The translations under genes and the position numbers were made by a program. From positions 36,901,542 to 36,965,541 of the forward strand of contig NC_092694.1 of assembly GCF_964275005.1 (NCBI RefSeq): DNA of 64,000 nt. Reading direction: 5' to 3'. The notes beneath the pieces were generated by a model that made no database searches, was not told the origin of the DNA, and saw nothing but the letters and a program-made list of their open reading frames with translations. This document shows, one piece after another, positions 23,428 through 35,800 of this stretch. Position 1 is the stretch's first letter, and every line of letters begins with the position of its first letter. Source of the stretch: Diadema setosum (lineage: Eukaryota; Echinodermata; Echinoidea; Diadematoida; Diadematidae).

Positions 23428-23599
23428 ACCATGAGGGTGTAAACATGTTTGCACAAACACACATTAAACACACACGAATTCTACCTGCATTGTTCTAAAT
23501 GCTACCGGTAAGAGCACTTTCTGTAAAACATGAATAAACATATAAAAATATTTAGTCGCAAAATTATGACAGGATTATGAAAAACAGACTAACACAATC
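22664..23599. other. Upstream region of the paralog gene and intergenic sequence
   Basis: The region directly upstream of the paralog ATG should hold its minus-strand promoter. No TATA box or CpG-dense block stands out. It includes a CT microsatellite (about 23357-23423). No other gene was seen. Confidence 0.4.
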
Positions 23600-24406
23600 T
23601 AACCCTATTCTAACTGGGCTATTTCAGACCATTACGTTTTGACGAGGGGGGGGGGGAGGGGGGGGGGGATCAATTTGACACCCATTCAGATCTCGGCCGC
23701 CGATGGCGCGATCTCCGCAAAATTTTACCTGAACATAGAGCTGGATGTCAACTACAAGATGACATGGTCATACAATACAAAAATATTGATTTTCTATTTT
23801 TAGTAAATTAATTATGTAAATTCATGCATGAAGTTTGTATTTTTACCTGTAACTCCATTAAAAAAACTGAAAGGTTGCTAGATTCTTGCGTCAGAATTCC
23901 TTAAAACACATCAAACAATTTTCTTGTAAATAATAGCACAATCAAAATCAATTTTTGTTTTTTATCCTTTTGTTAATTTCTAATGTATTTTACTGTTTTT
24001 CGACATTTTGTTTTCTATTGTTTTTTGACCAAATTTTGTTGCAGGCACTTTTTCAAGCTTATCTACATTAGAATCGAATAATTTCAATGATTAAAACTAG
24101 AAATAATCTAATTTATATCAATTTAACAAAATAACAACACACAATTTTCATTGGATTTGCACACGATATCGTGAATTTGAGCTTTTTGGTTGATACGCAT
24201 ATGCAAATCATTAGGTAACTTTAGAACGGTGTACCCGGACGTCGCAAATTTAGTCTCAAAATATGCGGGCGGGAGACTTCACTAAAAAAAGTCATGAAAT
24301 GATGCGGCCCCATCTTTATGTGTTGCAGAATCATGGCGCTAAATGTGGGGGGGGGGGGTCAATTTGACGCCCCCCCCCCCCCCCACACCAAGTTAAGATA
24401 GGGTTA
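23600..24406. mobile_element. Inverted-repeat DNA transposon, non-autonomous
   Basis: The left end reads TAACCCTATTCTAACTGGGC and the right end is its near inverse (CCAAGTTAAGATAGGGTTA). Just inside both ends are G or C runs next to TCAATTTGAC. It is about 807 bp with no open frame of interest. I recall this layout from other marine deuterostome genomes, but cannot assign a superfamily. Confidence 0.65.
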
Positions 24407-25532
24407 AAAATGCAATAACAGGAATTGCCTAACTAAAGAAGGCCTAATGTAAATTCACACACACACACACATATGCACACAACGCATTCAATGTATATCA
24501 ACGGATACATTCATTCATCGTAGTATGATAACACACTTTCATGATTATGTATGTCTATGTACCTCAATCACAAATAGTCGTTATAACAAGACCCATCTCA
24601 CACCGAATGAGCTGTTGTAAAATAGAAAAGAAATTCATTTATACAATTCCATAGAAATTGTAATGTACAGAATAATTCAGCATCAAAATAATGTACATTT
24701 ATGGTAATTCAATACCAGAATACGTGGAAAGTATATTTTGTTCGAATGGACGGAAAGTACTTTTTGGTCAAATGGACGGAAAATTGTTAGAAAAAAGTTA
24801 TGGTCATAGACTACCGCATATAAAAGTAGACTTAGATGTGTCATTAGAGAGAAAAACAGAGGAAAGCGGAAGGCAGGTCATTCAAAAGAGTCAAAACGTA
24901 CCATATCTTTCTTTCTTTCTTTGTAAATCCACATAGGTCTGCAACACAAGTAACTGATCATGCTTATTAATGCAAATCAGCTGAAGAATTTCTCGTATGG
25001 AGTAAACTTGTTATAAGGACCTAAAACCCTTGACAATATTCTCGGTATCACCAATGCGCCCAAAACTTCTGTGCACATGAATAAAGCCCTGTCACAGATG
25101 CACTGTGGGATTCCTCGGTGCCATTGTCGCTTCCTGTTGTCTTGCTTGTGTCTTAGTTCCCATGCAATTCAATCTAATTTTTGTCTGCTTTTCTTTCTTT
25201 GCTGATTTTTGTCTTCGCTTAGAATTCATCAAAAAAAAAGAAAAAAAAAGAATAAGATTTCTGTTACAATCATGTTCGTTATAACAGGAGTACACTGTGT
25301 CCGACCTCCTTACAATGAAGTTCCACTGTATGCGACACCAAATGATTCAAAGACATTCAAAGTCTGACACCCTGCATAGGCAAACTGTTTCCTTCACAGT
25401 AATCTGGGGCTTACAATTATTTCGTACCTGTGATTTCACTTACAAACAACTCTCTTTCAGAGACAACTTGCCTCTTTAGTTTATGTGCTGGGTCGGCTCG
25501 ATTCAACACAAAAGCATGATGACCGAACAGCT
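24407..25532. other. Intergenic sequence, no gene recognised
   Basis: A short CA tract lies near 24455-24480 and a TTTC run near 24908. No coding or structured RNA signal was found. Confidence 0.45.
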
Positions 25533-25625
25533 TTAACCCGTTGAGGACGAGTCCCGAGTATACTCGAGCAGGTGTCTATGGGAAATGCATGTTGTAGCAA
25601 AATCAGTCCGTCCTCAATGGGTTAA
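25533..25625. mobile_element. ~90-bp MITE with internal palindrome, copy 1
   Basis: TTAACCCGTTGAGGACGAG at one end is inverted as CGTCCTCAATGGGTTAA at the other. The interior has GAGTATACTC and GTCTATGGGAAATGCATG. Related copies lie at 31308-31405, 47011-47101 and 51208-51294. Confidence 0.75.
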
Positions 25626-26415
25626 GGATAAAAGTACACTTGGCTACAACCAAAATGCATGTACATGAACATGCATGTACATGAACATGTACGAGTATCT
25701 TAATTAGCTTGTAATACATCTTAAAGTGCAGTTGCAGATGAAGATATCTGTTTATTAGAGAGCTTTGATGGTCAAATCACTTCATCATTGCTTGCTACTG
25801 GCCATGGAGTCACGCTTTTGTTCCCTGCTTTCAGAAAATGTGTGCCCAAGAGTCAAATTGAGGTCAGTCAAAGGTGTATTATTGTCCTCATTTTCTTCCT
25901 ATAATAAACAGATTCATGTACAGGTGTGACACCCTCAAACCTGGCAAAGGTGACCACTCAGTTAACATTTTTTATAGGGGAGTTTGTAGTGGCTGCTTAA
26001 TAATCATTAAAGACAATCACAACATTTTGTGCTAAGGTTACAATTTTTCTTTCTCAATGTTTCATACGAAGAGGAAATTTAGCAAAGACTAAAATGTTCA
26101 AGTAATTAGGAAACCTGTCTCATAATGACATCATCACCTCAATCAATTAGCATCAACCTACAGTGAAAACATGTAAAACTTTCAAATCTCATTATTATCC
26201 TTTACAATCTTGTCCCAACTTCTTGAAACAATGAATAGTTGAATATGTTCGACTTCACTCCCTCTGTTCAAGCCAACGAGAGCTTGATTTGAAGAGCATT
26301 TAAAGGTTCATCCCCCTTCCCTGGGAAATCATTCATGGACTCTGCAGTGTATATGCATGGAGATCAGTGTTCATGACTGCTCTATCCACGTCAAAGAGAT
26401 TTTCCCCAGTGACTG

Positions 26416-26697
26416 CTAGAGTGCGGACTCTTCATACGCCCGGTACTATTGTTTTGTGAGCGCAAGGGGAGCACTGGATGACAACGAGGCGGTAGGCTCG
26501 CCCCTTGTGCTAACACGCTAGCAAACAAGCACCAAGGAGCAGCCAAATCAAGAAGAGTGTACTCGCGTAAAAGTTCATAAGTTCGCGTAGTACATGCAGT
26601 AGAAATGTTATTTAGTACGCAAAGTCCACCATTACTAAGTGGGTACAATGGCAGCCCCCATGAAATCACTGACACCATTGTAGAGTCCGCCCTCTAG
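26416..26697. mobile_element. Short inverted-repeat element near the IQANK1 3' end
   Basis: CTAGAGTGCGGACTCT at the left is matched by AGAGTCCGCCCTCTAG at the right (one mismatch), bounding about 282 bp. It starts 71 bp beyond the IQANK1 stop codon, so it probably lies in that gene's 3' untranslated region. No target duplication was evident. Confidence 0.55.
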
Positions 26698-26767
26698 TGG
26701 TGGGGAGGAGAAAAATCTCTTCGATCCACGTTCTGATCATGAGTAACCACAGAGGGCGCCCTAGAGA

Positions 26768-29700
26768 CTACTGGCTGAGAACCACCTGCATGACGTAAAA
26801 CTTCTCCATGACGTTCTCGTCGAGTTCGATCTTGGTTACGAGGTACATGACAAAGTTCTGCACCCGATGCTGCATGAATTTATTTCTGTTGTAGTCCTCA
26901 CCATCACTGTCTTTCACAAGATACATGTATCTGAGCGGGAAGAATTAAAATACAGTGAGAAAATTAATTTTTGACAAGCGAGGCATGATTTGGCAACATT
27001 CATCTATTCAGTGACAGATTAAGCATATCGATATACAGGGGCACCTCGTCATAACAAGGACCTAGATATGATGGCAGTTACCTTCATTGTTCTATCAAGC
27101 TTCTTGCATAATCAATTCATAGGTCTTTTTTTTTTTTTCTGCAGCCCACTATTTGTGCATATTCTGTACCAATTACCAAAAACAAGAAGGCTCCTTATTT
27201 CCGACCTAATCATGAAAGCCATTTATCAAAAATAAATCACTATCTATTAAAACAGTCATGTATGCAGGTATTCTTCATTCATTCCATTATTCATCATGAA
27301 TTCAGTGATTCATCATTCACTCAATAGTAGTTCCTTACACCATCTATTTTTTTCATTCATCAACTATTTCTTCATCCCCTCCTTCCATCATTTATTCATT
27401 TGTTCATTCTTTCATTGATTCATTCATGGCTTATATTTTGTCCTGTATTTTACTCTTTTATACATTTCATTTCTACATTTCACTGAATGAATATCATCAC
27501 AGGCCTGGCACTATGTACAACCAAATTTTCATACTTACTTTTCCTTTTCCAAAATGCTTTTGTCGAGAATATCCTCCAAGAGTCCTTGGTGAACTTCATC
27601 AAATATTGAGACACACGTCTCAAACATGTCAACCTCCAGAAAGTCAAGTACAAATGGCTTTCCATACCTAACACAATGGAATGGACAGGACAATCACATA
27701 TAAGAAAATCACTGAAATGTAGGAAATACATAAATAAAGAAATCACTAAAATGTAAGGCAGTTTTAGACAAATATCTCATTCAGACAGCATTCCATACAT
27801 TTACTAGAATGCTAGAAATCAAAGACAAAGTAATACGACAAAGAGAAAGTCTGCAATTGTGGGAGGTTTATATAGAGGATTTCGTTAACAAAAGTGGTTG
27901 CCATACTACAACAACAAATTACCGTATTTGGCTTTAGAAATGCAGGGAGACAGTCATATTCAATTAATTGTACTTCCAGGGGAAAAAAATGAAGGTGTCA
28001 TGAATAGTATACAATCCTTCACTGCAGTCACACATTGAAATTTACACACACACACAAAAAAAAACATAGTATTTTCCCTCCTATCCGTCTGTCTGTCTCT
28101 CTCCTTTGAAGAGATCTACAAGTCTTAAAGGTACTAGCCCACATTTGTAAACCTGCAGCAATTGGTCTCATAGTTAGCATGGAGTTTGGGTATGATTGCA
28201 GTAACACCTGTGCAAAATTTCGTTCCAATTAGTCCATTACTTTCATAAAAATAAATGAAAATGCACCGTATGAATGCGTATAACGCTCGCTAGCTCCGGT
28301 CCACGTATGTACTACTTGCATGCGATACATGTGTAAGTTACATGTACGTACTAGTAGCTAGCCCCGGAGACCGCGCCTTGCGGCGCAGTCCTGGCGGCTA
28401 CCTCGCAGCTGAGCGGGAGCAAAAATCACTGCCACATTCACGGCTAAATTTCTATCATAAACACAGTGACAATTAATACATTACCTTTTCGACTTTGTTT
28501 TTCTCACCCATTTATCTAGAAACTGCAAAATTTTCGACATTTTTTTAGGAGTAATAAGCGGCCTGCCCTAGTGCAACAGTGGAGAGACTTGTTGCTATAT
28601 CCATCAGTACGTATTATGCATGCTCTCAATGCACTGCACTGCATGCATGCTGTGCGCCTGTGCAAGTGATTGTGAGTTTCAGTGAGCATCGGTGAGCTGA
28701 AGATATTCGCGTTACAAGACAACATTTTCTGCATCATAAGCAATGAAATGCATCAAACAGTCGCCGAAATTAATCATTTAGGTTTAATCGACCCATTTAA
28801 GTATTCCTAGTAGTTTTTGTTGAAAAATTAAGGAAATATAGCGCCGAAACGGCACTCCTCGATCTGAATGCGAAAACGGCACAGCCCCAACGCTGCACGT
28901 TGGGGCTGGTCGCAGTTAGTACGTAGCTAGCCCGCGCTCGTAATTCGATTTTGGGTCGGGTTGACCCGGTTTGAAAATTTATTTTAAAAAGATGATTTTC
29001 TCTCTTTTATCGAATGGTATAGACAAAGAGCAACAGGTGAGGTATGTTACTAACTTGTACTTGAAGTCATATTGGACCTGTTTTATGCAGTTTTGATTTT
29101 CGTGGGTTTGCAAATGTGGGCTAGTACCTTTAACATCAAGCATAATAATTGTTTGAAATGAGGTAATATTCTCCATGAAGACTGGATATCATGAATAACT
29201 AGAAGAGGAATTGTGTGTCTCCACCATGATCATATGGTGACATCGCTCCTGTCACAATTGCCCCGGTCGTATTTTCTTTAAGGACTTACACTTAGGGTTA
29301 GGGCTGTGATAGGGTTGTAGGTTTAGTTTGATGTGAGGATTAGGATTAGGTAAGGGTTCTGTTTGTGGGTAGAATTTATATTTGGATTAATGTGCAGATA
29401 TTTCATGGGAACAATTGTCGTAGGAGTACATGTCATGGAACCTGATCATATACCTTCCCTAGAAAAGCAGGAGAGAGAAAGAGAGATAGGGAGACAAGAA
29501 ACTTTCACAGCCTAACCTTATGGCCCCTAAGACTGCCTTCCGGATGACTTCTGGCTGCATGTGGTTTGGATTGAGGGCATTGATGAAGTTGGTGTCCTGG
29601 TAGCGGAGGAAGGTTGACGCCCGCCCCGACTCATCATAGAGGAGTGGCCACCGCCCATCAGCCTTGATCTTCCCACCCACGTCTCTAAGCAGCACATCAC

Positions 29701-29792
29701 TCAGCTCCTTGAAGTTCACCTTGACACCAATGTCAGCGCTATCTCCTGCAAAGGGACAGAAAAGGTGGAGTTATAATAATAATAATAATAAC

Positions 29793-29851
<59 letters not shown>

Positions 29852-32800
29852 TAATAATAATAACAATAGTAATAGTAGTAGTAATAATAATAATAACAAT
29901 TAAAATGATATCAATAATGACTTAAAGACTAACAAGACAATATACCTGTTACTGTATGGACACATAACAAGTAATCAAGATATACAATTTCTTAATCAAA
30001 GAATACACGGTAATTACTTGTCTAAATTTGTAGGGAAAAAAGTGTGTCCATCTGATTTTGGTTTGCAGGTACACCTCGCATAACCAATTTTTTTTTTTTT
30101 TTTTTTGATGTGTTGTTATTATAATTGTGTTATTATTACTGTTAAAATGATAAAAATAATGATAATCATCCCAACTGACTATCTTTACAATGATGATTAT
30201 TATAATGATGATAATCATTATTATCATGATAATAATAATATCAATAACAAGAATTACAATAATAAAGATATAAAGATTAACATGGGACTATATCTGTTAC
30301 TGTATGGTTACAGTTTTACATAATTATTGAGGATATATGATTAACAAATACTGTATATACAATGATGTTTGGGCACTTAAAAACACATGAAAATATTAAC
30401 TCTGATCCCAACGTGAATGTGACGTGCATGTGTACATCTAACCGTTTAGTACCGTACTCCACCACACGAATTTAACCACTTGCGAAATTGTCAGGAAGTC
30501 CCGATTTGCGAAAAAATTAGACTCGCTGAACATATGGCGTATACAGTAATTGGTTTCCAGTCATCTGTACCAATCAGCAAACAAAGGACAGTGCATGCTA
30601 ATAATGCCAGACTCTCTACCAGAAGCTGCTGAGGACAATAAAAACTTGCAAACTTGAGGCTTGCATTACTTGAGAAACAGAGAGTGAAAAAACAAAAGAA
30701 CAAAGCAAAACAAACATTATGAAGAGAAAGAAAACCCACATACCTGCTGAGAAAGAGAGAGAGAAACCCCCCCCCCCCAAAAAAAAAGAGCAAAGTGAAA
30801 CATACATTACGTACAGAAAGAAAACCCACATACCTGTTGCTGCCCTCTCTTGTTCCCTCATCTGCAGCTTCAGCTTTGTGACTTTCTGCCGAGCTTCTTC
30901 TGCATTGATCTTGGCCACTTCAAGGTCCTTCTCTGCATCATGCACACACTAGAGAGGTGCAGCACAGTAAAAGATAAACAAAAATGAAGTTTTAAAGAAA
31001 TTACAAAAACACTGAAAGTAATGACCCCTCAGACTGGCATTTTCCCAACATCATCATAGAAATCAAGCAAGCATTTCATTAATAACTTTCTTTTGTTTCT
31101 TTATTCTCTCAAGGTGTTCATTATCTCAGTATGCATTAGTCATATTCTTTGTCCTGCAAAATCATCATGTTGCTACTAACCCATTCATCTCCTGGTCCAA
31201 AACAAGTGCATTCCACCACTGGGTCAGTTTATGCAATCATCCTAGGTTTATAATCTATTGTCCTGGGCAAGGTTGACTGATGTCCAAACTTTATCCAGCT
31301 CCTCACATTAACACGTTGAGGACGAGTCACAAATATACTCGGGTAAGTGTCTATGGGAAATGCATGTTGTAGCAAAATTACTGTAGCCCGTCCTCAACTG
31401 GTTAAGAAGGGCAGGATCTTCAATACACCTGGATTATGACTCATCAAAATATTAGACCTCCCCTCTGATCATCCTCCATTGGACAGAGCGACATGCCTTA
31501 AACCTTCTCAATCTTGACAGCATGTTGGGAGAATGGTCAACAAATCGTATTCACATTGTACATGGACATATTGCCAGCAGGGCTGGAAAGGTTAAACAGA
31601 GGAGAATGAATGATGGCACACAACATTGCCGTCAGCTGCTGCCAACAAGGCTAACACTTTAACAACAAAAGCGTGGCTTAGAGAAATACACACTGCCAAC
31701 TTTTTACATCTAGTTATAATTAACGGTTACAGCTCGTTATGCCGAAGGTTCTTTAGTCCGCAAATTCGTTATTCCGAAGGTTCATTGCTCTGAATTTCAT
31801 TTTCAGATTAACAAATCTTCGGAATAATGAACCTTCGGAATAACGCCACAAATGTTCGGATTAACGAACCCATTTTCATTTTCGGATTAACGAACATCTA
31901 GGTATAGGGAATTTGTGTGTTTCGGATTAACAACCCTTCGGAATAGCGAACCTTCGGAATAACGAAAGCACCCCTAGTTAACTGTCTTACACAACACTTA
32001 GTGTCTCCCATCAACATATTTACACAGTCCTTCTAATGCATGAGCATGGGTGTGTTAAGACTTTTCTTTGAAGTCTTGCAACATGGCTGGATATAATCCA
32101 GAGACTACAACTCTCCCACTTTCGACGGGAGATCTCCCGCTGAAAGCCCATTTTTGCAAAATCTCCCGTTCTCCCGCTTGAGATTTAATTTCTCCCGCCC
32201 TGGCTCTGTGTCTCCCGCTTGAAATGATTTCTTGCTTAGTGTCATCGTATGTTGAAAAAAAAAGCCTGAGATAGCACGAGAGGGCATCTAGAACCCTAGA
32301 GCTTCCAGGGCCCTTGACGGGGCCCTTGACGGGGCCCTGGACCCCGGCTGCAAGGTACTTCGCGATCGTGATGTGCGCTTTGATGGCGCACATCAAGTTG
32401 GAGTCTCCCGTTTACCAGGGGTTTCAGGCGGGAGAATCTCTAGATGAGAAGGTGCTTGGGGTTGGAGTCTCTGATAATCTCTTCCTCCATATCACATAGA
32501 TTATATTTTTTTCTGTATCTCTCGTCTAGCTTCCAAGACTTCTTACCTGCAGAGTTATTTCAGTTTTGAATCCTGTCAGCATGCACTTGTCGTGTTCCTC
32601 TATTCTCTTGTTCAGCTCGCAATATGCTTTGTTGAGCTGTTTCTGTGTTGCGTCATACATCTTCTGAACTTCAGCCAGCTGGTTTTCAAGTCTAGTGGGG
32701 GGGGGGGGGGAATGAAACACAAGTCTTTACTAGCAGCAGCAGATGTCAAATCACGGTGTCAAATCACGGAAGCAACTTCTTGTAAAAATGTCTGTGACCC

Positions 32801-35800
32801 CCGCATTTGCGAAAATATCTGTACACTGAAATAACAGCTCTTACAGTAACCCTGCAAATGTGATCCAATTGTACAAAGCAAAGCTAGCCAACCTACTTAG
32901 GTGTAGCAAAGTCTAAGTTCAACAGAAAGACCATATGATGACAAAATGGATTCAAGAGATATTAGGTGATCTATATGAATTGGATGTTAGTTTCCAACCA
33001 TCCATGCCAGTTGGCGAAGAAAACCCTCCAGCGAGATGAGCTATGGGCTTGCAAATCATGGTGCAATTTAAGGTAATTAACTTCAATCTCATTAGACATG
33101 TCTGTAGATACACAAAGATTTGACTGGGTCAAAGGTCACTGTACAAGTCAAAGTTCAAACTCACTTGGACATCTCGGCCTCGTGCCTCCTCTGCTCCTCC
33201 TGCCTGCGCTTCTCCTTCACCTCCTCTATGCGACTCAGGAGGGATTCTGTCATGGCGACGTCCCACGACGCCAGCACCTCCCTCACCGCATCCTGGGAGG
33301 CCACCTGTTCAGGCGTGGCACCGTCATTGGCGTAGAGACGGGGATCTGCCCCGTTCTGCAACAACGTCTGGACTGCCTCCAGGTGACCAGCAAAGGCAGC
33401 TCTATTAAAAAAAAAAAAAAGAAAAAAAAAGTGACGATTTGGATGACTCTTATGCATTATAATCGCAAAAACTTTTTCAAAGCTTGTCTGGCTTTATTTT
33501 TGACGCAGTAGCAGGGGGATTCAGGGAGTGGGAAAGCTGACCTGGTTCCGGTACATGCACACGTATATTTCATAATTCCCGTAATGAATGATGTACAGCA
33601 TTATCACTGATCTCTACGTAAGGACACACACAGCTGAAGAATTTCTACTAGAGTCCAACATTACCATTGAGCATACGCTTCGATGCACATACAGTTAAAC
33701 TCGCATAAGTCGATCTTCTCGGGACTGAGCAAAACACATCGACTTAGGCGATTTTCAACTTGTGCGTAAGTCGAAAAAAATCGACTTACAGTTTCACCAC
33801 AGGTACATACATGTACAAGTTGTATGTTTAATGTACATGTATGTTGTCTACTCTGGAGCCGAGAGCTGGAGCGGTGTGCCGCAGCACGGGTCGCCCAGCA
33901 GGGCCGCGGCTAACTTTGCATGGACAGTGCATTATCATTGGCACAGGTCCGATTACTTTACACCCTTGTTAAACCTTGGGGAAGTGAATATGAACGATAT
34001 TTGAGCAGTGATTGATTCCAGTTTACCATACCGTGGCTTGAAATGCGTGTAGAGGTGCAATTCTGATTTACCCGTGCCCGTAACTTTCCCCCTACTTTCC
34101 GCTTTGAAAACTCAGCAGCTTCATCCATTATACCACTCCACTGCACAGCGCTGCAAATGCCAAGCTACATGTACACTGCAAGCTCAATACTGTACATGTA
34201 AATGAACGCATGTGTATACTGTACGAACGCTGTACGTACGTAGCGCGACAGCTGACAGGGCTGTACCAGCGGACCTCCAAATACGAAGAGAGTTAAACGA
34301 TCCCATGCGATCGCTTTGAATTTTGATTTTAGATCATTTTTTTTTTTTTTGTCACCTCAAACTCATCTGACAAACAAAATAAAGATGAGTAATAGATAAT
34401 GAATAATAAATGACAGTGATTTATTACACAATAAAATCTTATTCGACTTAGGCACAGTGAATTCAATGGTTTTTCCGTGAAAGTGTTCTTGGAATTTCAT
34501 CGACTTAGGCGAGTATTCGACTTACAAAATTCGACTTGTGAGTGAATTAATACACGTACGTCAATGGGGAAAAATCGGGACTTTTTAAAATCATCGACTT
34601 ACGCGATTATTCGACATATGCGATGTCGACTTAGGCGAGTTTAACTGTATTTGCTGATCGGTGTTATTCATGGTTTTCTAATGTACCCTCGCTGCCGGTG
34701 GACAGTGAATGAACTGGGCCACCCACGAATACTAAGTTAACTGCTTTTGTTTTAATTATGTCACAGTAGGTGGTGACATGGCTCAGTCAGGAGCATGTCT
34801 GCCTTACAATTAAATGCTTCAAGTTCTATTCCCACCAAATCTCGCTGAGCAATGGTCTGTGCAATCATGCCATCCCAACTAGTAAGAGGCAGAAACACTC
34901 TGTCCCTCGGATAGAAGGTAAAAGATCCCACTTTTATTCATTCATCACATAAGGCAGGGTGCTAACCCAGGGAAGTGACCCACCCACATACCCACACAAG
35001 AAAATGGGCAGATGATGCCAACCCCTTGTGGTTTGCTCCAGGTAACTAGCAATATTCAGCAAATGGTATCAGCCAGGAACATTGTGCTACATGAAGAAGA
35101 AAAAGAATACTAATGGTCACCACAACTTTTACTTTGAGAGAAAATGTTCTTTTATAGTCTGTCTGCTGAAACCATACTATCTTTGAGCAAAGCTCCATAG
35201 CAATGATGCACGAACCATTCTCATGGCCACAAATAACAAGATTTTAATGTGCAACAGAGTTCCAGTAATGATGAAAGAGTCATGACAGAATTTTAATTTG
35301 TGGTTTAAGTATTCATTGAAGAGAGGATTCTATAAAGATAGTTTGTTGGTCATCAAATTTGCAGTTGTGCTAAAAGTTTTAGATATTGATGGGGACCAAT
35401 GAGGTGTTGTATCCATAAAGAAGTTCTCTTAAAATGCTGCAAGCACGACTGAGCCATGAGCGGTCATCCTGATCATTGCATACCTGTAGAGAGGAGTCCT
35501 CTCAAACTGACCCCTCATGTTAATGTCTGCCCCGCGGTCAAGCAGCATCTGAATCACGTCAGCAGCGCCGCCACTGGCCGCTTCCGACAGGGGCGTGTTA
35601 CTATTGGCATCTTCACAGTTCACCATGGCCAGCTGGTGACGTGCTCTGATTGCTCGTCCTGCCTCATCTGTGCCAACTCCGTCAGAATTGTCTCGTGCGT
35701 CCACCTAATCATGGGAGTACAACCGTATGAAGTCCTTAGTCCTAGATTACAACACAAAGAGGATTTGCAAATATCATGGGGCTAACCATAGCAGGATTTT

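Noticed and set aside
29664-29903. Asparagine-rich protein
   Set aside because: It is the translation of an AAT microsatellite; the true coding sequence there is the minus-strand IQANK1 exon 8.
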